NCBI GenBank assembly: GCA_963681505.1
Contig: OY811973.1
Coordinates: 12,975,727 to 13,039,726, forward strand
Direction of reading: 5' to 3'
Length of the DNA stretch: 64,000 nt
Origin: Eunapius fragilis
Lineage: Eukaryota > Porifera > Demospongiae > Spongillida > Spongillidae
Shown here: positions 10,578 through 20,275 of the stretch, piece by piece
How the letters are laid out: every line of letters begins with the position of its first letter
Position numbering within the stretch: position 1 is the stretch's first letter
The notes under the pieces: model-generated
What the model saw: only the letters and a program-made list of their open reading frames with translations
What the model was told of the DNA's origin: nothing
Database searches by the model: none
Translations under genes and position numbers: made by a program

Positions 10578-11377
10578 GGCTAATGCGCATGCGCGATTCA
10601 TTCGTAGTTAAAAATCATGGAGCTTCATGTATTGATACTGAAAAGTGCACGCTGCAAATAATATACTTCCTAGCAAACAGCCTAAAGTTAAAGGTTCAAG
10701 CTAAAGGGTTTCTCTATTTTCATCTTCTTGGACCTCCTGCACGCCAGCTTATCTGCAGTCTCATGCCAACCATTGCTGAAAGCATCATTTGTTGTCTTAA
10801 TGGTTGTAGTAATAAACTCCGGTGTCAAAAAATAAAAATAATCATCAGCTAGCGGACCCGCTTTGACATTGTACGTTCCCCCACATTACTCACGGAGAAG
10901 GTACTTGGCAGTGTTGGCACGAATCCTTGTGCATGGGCGCCCCCAAAGGGGGAGGGGGAGGCCAGAGGTGAGGGGGGAGGGGGGGGGCATGTGCGTAGAA
11001 ATACTGGGACAGGGTTAAATAATTTACCAGGCATTTATAAGAAGAAGCCGGGGGTCGGGGAGGCACCATTGACTCTCAAAGGCAGAGGGGGGAGGGGGGG
11101 GGGGGGGGTCGCCCATGTTGCGTGCATGTGTAACCCCGTTCAGGGAAATATGGTATGGATTAAAGTAAGTGTATGCCACCATCAAGAAAGTAAATTAAAG
11201 GGGTCTTTGGGGTCCGAATATGGATACGATGTATTATTTTGAGTGCCCCAATCCGTTTAATAAAAAAAGTCCAGTGAGTTGAATCTGAACCTACGGGATA
11301 GGAATGATGCGGTATGATGGAATGTCAAAAAATGTCACTCGCGTTGAGCAAGACAGCCAAGAGTCAGGTCACGCGAC
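10578..11377. other. intergenic or intronic, G-rich runs
   Basis: A weak open frame follows at 10583-10852 with no recognisable domain. Between 10935 and 11110 are several poly-G tracts (up to about 14 G) embedded in gggagg-rich sequence. Otherwise nothing identified. Confidence 0.45.
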
Positions 11378-11520
11378 ACAGAGGGAAAAAAGAAAAAGCG
11401 TCGAATCATTTAGAATCATTTAGAAATCTTTGTGTAATTGAACAGAGAATCACACAAAAATCATACCACACAAAGATTTCTAAATGATTCTAAATGATTC
11501 GACGCTTTTTTTTCTCTGTG
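11378..11520. mobile_element. 143-bp foldback/MITE-like inverted repeat
   Basis: Near-perfect arms read from cacagaggga inward through gcgtcgaatcatttagaatc, and are mirrored from acacaaagatttctaaatga out to ctctgtg. The central 38 bases of each arm are identical. A diverged half-copy lies at about 7185. No coding capacity. Probably a small non-autonomous DNA element. Confidence 0.75.
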
Positions 11521-11889
11521 TGAGCAATATCAAAAGGAGAACAGTTCTGCGTTGTTTCCGATTCATAATACTGTGCGCTTTTAGAGAACAACACCAGAGA
11601 TAATATATATTATCTCTGTCAACACTGAATACTCGTCTGTACCCTAAAATTTCTCCTCCTCCGTCGTCTTCCTTTGGGATAGCATAACTCACGACAGGAA
11701 AACGCCAAGTGTACCAATCACTTCATGCAGGATGTATCCGCATGTTATCTTGAGGGGTCTGTTAGATGCCTAACAATTGTGCTATTTAGCCTCAGCCGTC
11801 AGTTCAGGCTTATTGTTGTTACTTGCAACACTCTGTAGACATTTATAACTACCTTGTTGATCCACCTGACTCACTCCTGATTCTGTTGA

Positions 11890-12736
11890 CAACAGCTGTT
11901 TCTCACTCACTCAGCAGTTCCTCTCAAACAGAATTGAGGATTGTCAGTTCAGGAAACTATTTGATAACTCCACTCCAATGGACAGGGCTCGTCTATTATT
12001 CATTTCATCCCCTCATGCCTCAGCTTGGCTATCAGTTACTCCATCCCCTAGCATAGGCCTTCACTTGGAGCCCTCTGAATTTCAGGTGGCGATAGAGTGG
12101 TGGCTTGGTATCCCAGTTGCTCAAGGTCAAAGTTGCTCTCAATATAATGCTGCCTTGGATGTTTACGGCCATCATGCACTGTGTTGCAAGTTGGGGGGTG
12201 ATGTTGTCTCACGTCACAACAGGTTGAGAGACACCTTTAATAATTTTTGTCATCGTGCATGTCTTGCTCCACAACTAGAGATGGGTGGGTGGTCTAGGGA
12301 ACATACTCATCCAGCTGATGTTCTTGTTCCAAACTGGATCCTGGGTAAGCCAGCAGCATTTGACCTGTCTGTCACATCACCGCTAAATGAACATAAATTT
12401 TCAAGAAGCGTGTGTGAGACAGCAGATTCAGCTGCCTTGGCTGCCCAGATCCACAAGCATAGAGTAAATGATGGAAGGTGCTTGGAACTAGGCTGCGTTT
12501 GTATCCCCCTTGTGGTAGAGATATATGGATGTTGGGGTACTGAGGCCATTCAAGCACTACCACCGACATGAACAGTTTACAGAGAGCGGGATAGGATGGC
12601 TCAGGAATTAGCTCTCACAAGGGCCAAACTGAGTCTTCCAAATATTTCACTACACACGAGTGACTTTGGATGTCCCTGCCTAGTGGACAAATGGGTGGCA
12701 AGTCTTGACAGTAATACTGAGGATGATCTATGTTGA
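11890..12736 (+). pseudogene. non-LTR retrotransposon C-terminal relic (copy 2)
   Basis: A plus-strand frame carries the region just N-terminal to copy 1: DRARLLFISSPHASAWLSV, LHLEPSEFQVAIEWWLG, YGHHALCCKLGGDVVSRHN (the His/Cys plus RHNRLRD signature of this RT family), PADVLVPNW and AAFDLSVTSPLNEHKFS. It continues past a stop or frame change to about 12736. It encodes no catalytic RT motif and is interrupted at both ends, so it is a dead fragment in the intron between Ig exon 3 and FN3 exon 4. Confidence 0.78.
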
Positions 12737-13255
12737 TTCGAATAATTATAATCCTGTACTTGCATTTATTCCCATTTGTGTATTCTCCTATTCAATTATG
12801 ACATGATTTAAATCATGATTTAAATCATTACAAAGCCATTAAAGTTTACTTCCAATGCTGTCTTGGACTTTTTAATAATGATTATCGAGAATGTAGTTGA
12901 ATTATGCATAATGAGTTCAGAATTGTCCTCATTTGAATAACCAAATATTGTGCATATGATTAACAGGGTTCCTACTCAATCATGCAGAAACCACATCCCT
13001 GTATGTCTCAACCACACCCACTCATCTATTTCCTGTAACCACACCCATCAATTGCCTGAAACCACACCCACCATCTACTGCCTTAAACCGCATGGTCCAT
13101 CTGTTGTGGCCTTCCACCAAACTCATGGTTTGAGTCCTCTCACTCATACCACTCAAACACCCTCCTAATCATTTTACTTCAAATATTTTCACACCAGCCA
13201 AGCAGTTATTACTGATGAACCATAGCTTAAACCTTATTCATTCTTTCACTTTCAG
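12737..13255. other. intron before FN3 exon 4
   Basis: No exon. Positions 12900-13200 resemble the sequence before FN3 exon 3 (gttcagaattgtcctcattt, CCACACCC words), i.e. duplicated intron sequence. Confidence 0.55.
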
Positions 13256-13495
13256 CCCTGCCCAGTGCTCCAACCATTACATCACTGACAAAGATCTATT
13301 CAGACCAGCTAACAATGACCTGGACATATGTTCCCACGGCTACCAGCTACAATGTCAGTATCAATGGCAGCACTCCTATCTCCCTACCTGCTAATGCTAA
13401 CACATACACATTCACTGGACTGACCAATAACACAGTCTACACTGTCTCAGTGGTGGCCATCAACTGTGCTGGGACCAGCAGACCTGCAGTAACAG
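13256..13495 (+). CDS. FN3 domain exon 4 of the array
   Basis: An 80-codon FN3 exon from ctttcag to aacag|gtacta, phase 1-1. It encodes SAPTITSLTKIYSDQLT, MTWTYVPTATSYNVSI, TPISLPANANTYTFTG and NNTVYTVSVVAINCAG. With exon 5 (14471) and the FN3 exons of receptors A and C it is nearly identical over most of its length, indicating recent duplication or gene conversion. Confidence 0.88.
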
Positions 13496-13577
13496 GTACT
13501 AGGGTAGTTAACTTATAACAGATACCTCTACTCTCCATGCATGTGTTCTTTTCACTGGTTCCCTCTTGTGCCCACAG

Positions 13578-13859
13578 CCTCCATACAATATGCTCAGATA
13601 GGAGATCTGGTACATCTCTCATGTGGATACAGCATACTGCCCACTATGTGGACCAAGGATGAAGAAAGCATTACATCATCCAACCCTGATGATAACCCCT
13701 GCAACTGCATATTTATAATTCATTACTACAGTAATGCCACTAAAAGTGAACTGGTTATCAATGTTACAAGTGTCAGGGACTACGGTGTCTACACCTGCAT
13801 TAAAACAACTGATCAAAGGGAGGAGGTTGTCACAACCACAATTGTTACATGTCTACAAA
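13578..13859 (+). CDS. Ig-like domain exon 4 of the array
   Basis: A 94-codon exon from tgcccacag to caaa|gtgagt, phase 1-1. VHLSCG, TMWTKDEESIT, NPCNC and DYGVYTC are present, with several Asn-linked sequons (ESIT, YSNATK, INVTS). Eighty-two bases separate it from its FN3 partner. Confidence 0.88.
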
Positions 13860-14470
13860 GTGAGTTTTTTTTAATTCTGCATTTGTAAGTAATTCATGTT
13901 ACTGCGTTTTTATTTGTGCATATAAGAGTGTATGCACATTTGTATGTGTGTAAGGGATAATTATGTCCACATGGAACATAGGGCAATGTAATATCATACA
14001 ATCTACTGCTTCCATTGTGACGTTTGGGCATGTGTGTGTGTGTGTGTATGTGTGTGTGTGTGTGCATGATCCACATTTATGTGTGTATATAACTTGCACA
14101 TTTAATCAAGGTTTGACTATATTGTTGGTCTGTAATAACTCTGTGATGAATAGTGTGATGTGTTAATAGTGGTGTTTACAGTAACAGTCCTCACATTAGT
14201 TAAAAGCCTACATTATCCAACCCTAACAGGTTTAGTGATCTGCCATATGTACCAGATACTATTAATGCATTTGGTAGACTCATTGCACTCAGTCACAGGT
14301 CATTATTACTATCACTGAAATGTTAAAATGCTCATTGGTTATGTACATGACCATGTTTGGTATTTGAGCATTATATATATCTGTCTCATAGGCCAACTTG
14401 ATTATAACCAAGTAATTGTAGCCAGATAAGTTTTTGACCATTTAAATAACTATAGTAAAGCTGTTTTCAG
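13860..14470. other. intron with (GT)n at 14030-14065
   Basis: Intronic. A short interrupted GT microsatellite, then the gatctgccatatgtaccag block (14230-14310) that also precedes FN3 exons 1 and 2. Confidence 0.6.
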
Positions 14471-14722
14471 CCCCTCCCAGTGCTCCAACCATTACATCAC
14501 TGACAAAGATCTATTCAGACCAGTTAACAGTGACCTGGACATCTGTTCGCATGGCTACCAGCTACAATGTCAGTATCAATTGCAGCACTCCTATCTCCCT
14601 ACCTGCTAATGCTAACACATACACATTCACTGGACTGGCCAATGACACAGTCTACACTGTCTCATTGGTGGCCATCAACTGTGCTGGGACCAGCAGACCT
14701 GCCGTAACGACTGAAAGAACAG
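14471..14722 (+). CDS. FN3 domain exon 5 of the array
   Basis: An 84-codon FN3 exon from gttttcag to acag|gtatgt, phase 1-1. Landmarks as in exon 4, with VTWTSVRMATSYNVSI and a Gly-to-Cys change (SINCSTPISL) that leaves an unpaired cysteine in the domain. It is followed 112 bases later by an Ig exon. Confidence 0.88.
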
Positions 14723-14834
14723 GTATGTAGGGCAACTTATAATTTAAATAACAGACCCCCCCTCCCACTCCCCCTCCCCTCCCTGCTCCTCACATTTCAC
14801 CCAGCTCATCACTCATTCCCTCTTGTACCCACAG

Positions 14835-15107
14835 CCTCCATAACATACGCTAAAATAGGAGACCTTGTGCACCTCTCTTGCTGGTACCGCACATTGTCCA
14901 CTGTGTGGGAGAAGGACAAAGAAAGCATTACAATGCCCAATCCTGCCAATAAACCATGCAACTGCAGTACGAACATCAAATATAACAACAGTGCGGTTAA
15001 CATAGAACTGGTTATCAATGTTACAAGTGACAGGGACTATGGTGTCTATACCTGCACTGCAAGAACCTATATGGGAGAGAAGCGTGTCATAACTGCATAT
15101 CTACAAA
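14835..15107 (+). CDS. Ig-like domain exon 5 of the array
   Basis: A 91-codon exon from acccacag to caaa|gtgagt, phase 1-1. VHLSCW, TVWEKDKESIT, KPCNC and DYGVYTC are present. The C-terminal strand reads VITAYLQS, so the cysteine found there in exons 1-4 (VTCLQS) is lost. Confidence 0.86.
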
Positions 15108-15894
15108 GTGAGTCTTTATGATCATGCATGTGTAATATTTGTATGTGACCTGTATGTGTATTTGTATGGGTGTGAGCAGGTATGTGTATGGGAAGGAGGG
15201 GGTTAATCACATCCAAGGAATAATTACCATATCTACTGCTTGATTTAAACCTGGATGCATTGGCCTGGTATTGCACTTATCAGCCAATCGGACAGCATTG
15301 GTGTCTTTCCTAAAACTCCTTTCAGATGTCTGTTGAATTTTTCTCTCGTAATTTTATAGTATAGATTTCTTGAACAGTTCTTCCCAACACGCTCGTCAAA
15401 ATCGCCATTGGTGATAGAAACGCATCTTCGCATTTGCGTTTCGATAATTAGTATGAATTTTATCATTTACACATTATTATCCATTATAATTGAGTGCACG
15501 TGTACATTGCGGCTCTTTTACTGAACCTCATACAAGTATTATAATATATATATACAACATGTGGTGAAATACATCTATGGTGGCGGAGCTATCAGAGGAC
15601 AGCAGTTGAGATTCAACCTGCCATGTGGAAGTGGCAAATCTGGAGGTAATGGGGGAAATTTAAATAAAATACTGGGGGGGGGGGGGGGGGGGGGGGGTTT
15701 ACAAATTTGTACAATAGCAGATGCCGCATACACAATTACAATACCTACATCATAGATAATATCTATGCCTACATTTAGCAACTACACTAACATGAGATAG
15801 TGGTAAGATAAAATACATACACTACAATACATAATTAAAAAATAAAAAGATAAACATACAACAATAATAATTTAAAACTGAAGTTCAAGAATTA
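15108..15894. other. intron or intergenic with poly-G tract
   Basis: No exon. A run of about 24 G lies at 15674-15697, in a segment that otherwise resembles nothing recognised. Confidence 0.5.
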
Positions 15895-16640
15895 AGATAG
15901 ACTGGGCAACCTTGCTCCATCGTCCATTCCTATTTCACTTTTCCATTTGGCGCAAAAGTGCCTCAAACAGATGTTTGTCACTCTGAGAATTGCAAATGAA
16001 AGTCGTGCTCATATTCATCCCAATACCTCACTGTTAGATTTATCCCACTTATGAACAATTTTTGAGCAAGGTATTTGATGAAAAAATCTCCGTCAACTGA
16101 CACAACAAGAGGTGTGAAGAAGGCTTAGTGAAGAGCTACTACTTCTGAGTATTTTCTTTTCTTTTCTTCCTGAGCAGAAGGGAGAATGGATGTAACAACT
16201 GAGTTCAATATATGTGTCACAGACACTGACACCCCATGTGTCTGTGACACGTATATCGAACAATGCCACAGTCTGGGGCTGCCATACACCTCTGATACTT
16301 AGGTCAGAAATTAGGAAGGGTACACCTTTATCATCATTTGCCTCTTCAATTACTGGTTCTTTAAAGACTTTCTTGTAAACTATTGAAGCTAGGTCGCCAA
16401 TAACATCCTAACTTCGTTCTGACGTTGGATTACCAGACCTCCCTCTTTGCAGTCAAGGGCATGCTCCAAACTAGATGCAGCTCCACATCCATCGCAATTG
16501 GCTGGCATCTTCAGTATTGCTAGGGATAATGCAACATAATAATAATTATCAGGAACTACGTTAGTACCTATATAGGAATTGACCCAGGTCGTGAAATCAT
16601 TAAAAACGCTACCCGTGAATAACTCGCGTACCAAGAAACG
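15895..16640 (-). pseudogene. non-LTR retrotransposon C-terminal relic (copy 3)
   Basis: The minus strand reads CDGCGAASSLEHALDCKEGG and LVIQRQNEVR, then in shifted frames EEANDDKGVPFLISDLSIRG, VWQPQTVALFDIRVTDT and FTPLVVSVDGDFF, with stops and frameshifts. It is colinear with copies 1 and 2. Its upstream edge runs into the dispersed repeat shared with 34395. Confidence 0.7.
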
Positions 16641-17250
16641 GATAGTTTAGCTCTTTGTTGCTATCGAACCAGAAGGCAAAGACGGTCATTTTAATGTTTT
16701 GTTCCTGTACTATAACTGCTTGCTTTTTAAGAGAACAAAACAACTCGTGTTTTCCATCGTCCCCTAGCCAATTCTCCTCCGTCGTCGTCGTCGACTCGCA
16801 CGAGTACAACTCGGTATAGGAATGGTTTTAAATAGCGCAAGTTATACCAATCGCTTTAGAATATCCTGGAAAGACATCTTCAGGCATATGAATAAAGCAT
16901 GAAACTGACATACGTAATCATTTCATATGAGGAGTGCTAAATTGAAGCGTTCCCATGGCAATGTTCACGTATAATTAGAATTGTGCAACGAGAAAGTTGG
17001 TGGGATATAGGAATTGAAGGCAAAGGTGGTGTAGAAAGGAAGGGAACAAGGTTTTGAGAAAAGGGTAATGAGACAAAAATCCTATATTTATTACTTCTTT
17101 TGTTCTGTTACATTTACATGTGCTAAATATACGATTTTTGTCTAATTTTTCTTTTCCCAAAACCTTGTTCTCTTCCTTTTTACACCACCTTTGCCTTCAA
17201 TTCCTATATCCCACCAACTTTCTCGTTAAAGAATGTTCTTCTTTACTTGT
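16540..17250. mobile_element. dispersed repeat with foldback core (copy 1)
   Basis: Positions 16540-16870 match 34395-34740 closely (ctcgcgtaccaagaaacgga, gaaccagaaggcaaagacgg). The core at 16987-17229 is an inverted repeat with arms of about 100 bp starting acgagaaagttggtgggata. The second copy is at 34395-35323. Probably a non-autonomous DNA element inserted in, or hitch-hiking with, a larger repeat. Confidence 0.75.
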
Positions 17251-17734
17251 ATATACATGCATGTTGAATCTACACTAAACGAATGTCTACCTCGCTTGAT
17301 GTGCTTCTGATGTGCGGATCAGCGTAAAATTCAAGCAGCAGTATATTGAGGTTAAAACCTCAGGCCAAAAGCGACTTGTCTTGATGACTAGATTATGTAA
17401 GTAAAGTAATTTTGTGCAATGAATTCCCTCACTAAATTGGCAGAATGCTTACCAGTAGCGGTTCCAGGATTTTGGAGGAGGCCACATGGTGTGGGAGGGT
17501 CCCCCCCAAGCACTGCAGTTAGGGGGTATGGGGGAGCATGCACTGTAAGCTCCCCCAGTGGGGTCTGGAAGCGTTGCAATTTTGATATTTCACCATTCAA
17601 AATCTAATAGCAAACTTCAAGGGGAGGAGATGGGTTTGTTGTGACCCCCCCCCCCCCCCCCCAAGGATCGGCAACTGAAAATGCACCCAGGTATTCAAAA
17701 TGTATTGGTTATAAAACTTCATCAATTCATGTAG

Positions 17735-17806
17735 CACCACCACCATCAAGTCCAACACCATCAGGTCCTACACCATCAAGCCCAGCACCATCATTTCAAT
17801 CATCAG
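17735..17806 (+). CDS. candidate Pro/Ser/Thr stalk exon
   Basis: A 24-codon exon candidate between tcatgtag and catcag|gtcagc, phase 1-1. It encodes APPPSSPTPSGPTPSSPAP followed by SFQSS. Composition, length and phase match the stalk exons of receptors A, B and C (24 to 44 codons), which sit just before the transmembrane exon. Here no transmembrane exon is visible downstream before the next Ig exon. It may be a stranded stalk, or its transmembrane exon may have been lost. Confidence 0.5.
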
Positions 17807-18254
17807 GTCAGCCATTTTTAGTTATCATTAGCAGCATTGGAATTAGATTTTGCATTGTGTAAGTCTAGCTTGTGCAGCATATGAAATCATTTTTCCTTTC
17901 TTCCAGTTTACTATGATGGAAAATTGCCTGCCTAGCAATTATCAAATTAAAATGGCCTGAATTTCTAATTATGCATAGATTTCAAATGCTACTTCTGGCA
18001 AAATGTTATTAAAGCACAATCGGTCCAATTACATACATGTAATAGCACTATGTAACCACCATATGAAGTTAGCAAATGTGTACCCCACATACATTACGTA
18101 TGGCTGTAAATAGAAATAACAATGGGGATGCAATGTTCCAATTAACAGGCGTATTATAATCATGGTGAAGCTGCCATTTGCATATTTTAAAGATGTGGCT
18201 GATTGCCCCATTTCAGCTGGCGTGCTCATTGCTGATTCCCTCTTGTGCCCACAG

Positions 18255-18543
18255 ACTCCATATATGCTCAGATAGGTGACTTGGTGCGCCTTTCCTGTGG
18301 GTACCGTTCATGGCCCACAACATGGAGGAAGGATGAAGAAAACATTACGTCATCATCCAATCCGGCCAACAACCCCTGCAACTGCATTACCACACTCAGC
18401 TATAACCGTGTTGCAATTAACAGGGAGCTGGTTATCAATGTTACAAGTGACAGGGACTATGGTGTCTATACCTGCACTGCAAGAACCTATATGCATGGGA
18501 GAGAAGCTTATCAGAACTGCAATGGTTATGTGTCTACGATCAA
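18255..18543 (+). pseudogene. Ig-like exon 6 with frameshifting 4-base insertion
   Basis: Bounded by tgcccacag and tcaa|gtgagt like its paralogues, with VRLSCG, TTWRKDEENIT, NPCNC and DYGVYTC intact. Compared with Ig exon 5, an extra catg follows ACCTATATG near 18490, so the exon is 289 bases rather than a multiple of three. It would leave in phase 2 instead of phase 1, and the last strand is out of frame. Unless the insertion is an assembly error this exon cannot splice in frame with the usual phase 1 partners. Confidence 0.7.
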
Positions 18544-19633
18544 GTGAGTTTTATGTTGGTGCATTTTTGTGTGCATAGGTTTTCAAGTCTTTCTGAACAC
18601 TCATGAAGTACTGGAATACCCGCGCTCGTGACCCAATGGCAGCCTGTTATGAATCAATATCAGCTTAGAGCAGCGATAAGAATCACACAGCAATAGGCAC
18701 ACAAATAACATCAGTTCGCGCCTCCGTTCGTCCGTCGGTATGCCAGCCTCCAATGATCAGATCTTCCTCTGCTGAGCGGTAGCTTAAGTACCTGCGATGA
18801 ATCTTCTAGATTGTTCTCAAGGGTTAAATTAGGCAATTACAATTACACAATAAATGACAATACTACAGTTATTCAGTGCACATGTTGGTATACAGTACCA
18901 TAGATACTAGTATCTATGTGTATACATAATATCACATCACCAAACTGCTTTAATTAGACATGCATTCTGTTAAATTGAATTCTGTTCGTTTCTATAACTA
19001 CTAACCCTCCGACAGCTGACATGTCTATTGAGGGAATACACTATAGAGTGTGTATTACTGCATTGCATAGTGTGATGTCATCATTCAGCACGAGAATAAC
19101 GTCATAGAGCATGTGCGGAACTTGGCAACTGACAAACACTAGATCTACAAAATTATACTTCTGCAGGAGAATCAAAATCTTTCCGCGTAGCTGTGGTGTA
19201 CATCCACAGCTAGGGGTTCAAAACTATATATAGGGAGAATCCAAATTTGTATATGGGGTCGAGGCAGCGAAAAAGGACCTAGCACATATTGTAAAATTTT
19301 CCAGGATGAAGTATCAAAGTTGATTCGTGCAATTAAAATGTACGCGTAATTAAAAATTCACACTTCTTTGTTGCGAAGCTCTGGTAAGTGTATTCGAGGT
19401 GCACACTCTCACCTTGGCCATTATATGTCCATTACACAACCTCCATTTGACGTTGCGTTGTGTCACAGCAAATCAGGGCTTTGATTCTGGGCCCGTAACA
19501 GCACGCAATATCACCCGGAAGAGCGTGCTTCCGAAATTTGCGCGCCATGTGCTCTCGAAATCGTGAGTGGACCGATTTCATACGAATGATTTCTCGGTCC
19601 CGGAGGATAATTTGTATGCGTACGGGGTAATTC
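18544..19633. other. no gene recognised
   Basis: No exon with domain support. A block near 19300-19360 (aaaatgtacgcgtaattaaa) is shared with about 26120-26180, a short dispersed repeat. Confidence 0.45.
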
Positions 19634-19664
19634 GTACGGTGGCCCGGTAGGTCGCGGGTACGAG

Positions 19665-19855
19665 CAGCGGTTTGAGAGCAAAAATGAGTACGAGCAACGG
19701 TCTGAGAGCAAAATTGCGTACGGTCCGAGAGCAAAATTGCGTACGGTCCAAGAGCAAAATTGCGTACGGTCTGAGAGCAAAATTGCGTATGGTCCGAGAG
19801 CAAAAACGCGCAGGAGCTGAGAGCAAAAATGCGTACGAGCTGAGAGCAGTTGTTT
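19665..19855. repeat. 20- to 21-bp subterminal repeats, left arm
   Basis: About eight copies of gagcaaaattgcgtacggtc with variants. The mirrored set is at 24840-25065. Arrays of short subterminal repeats are typical binding platforms for transposases in some DNA elements; here that role is inference. Confidence 0.85.
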
Positions 19856-20033
19856 ACATTGGATTTAGGCATTACGCCATTTATTTTTTTTCTTAAAAAA
19901 AATGGCTTCCAGATGTATCGCTAGCGCGTCATCCGTTTGTAACTTTTCCAAGGGCTGTTAACATCCTGAGGCAGCGCAAGGCAGCTATTCTTGATCCCTG
20001 ATTGCGCACCGTGTGTGGGCATGAGTGTCTTGT

Positions 20034-20037
<4 letters not shown>

Positions 20038-20064
<27 letters not shown>

Positions 20065-20077
20065 CGTGTGCGGGCGT

Positions 20078-20132
<55 letters not shown>
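20038..20132. repeat. (GT)n microsatellite
   Basis: About 95 bases of GT with minor interruptions, mirrored by (CA)n at 24500-24640 in the opposite arm. Confidence 0.95.
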
Positions 20133-20135
<3 letters not shown>

Positions 20136-20275
20136 TTCCTTTTTATACATCGTGATGTGTATATCTTTATTTGTCATACACTGGTACAGTTAAGAGCAGT
20201 CTCGAGAGATTTACCAAAAGCACGGTGCGTTATGTTTTCTAAATTTAGTTTTCAATTTATCTTCAGAGCTTATTA

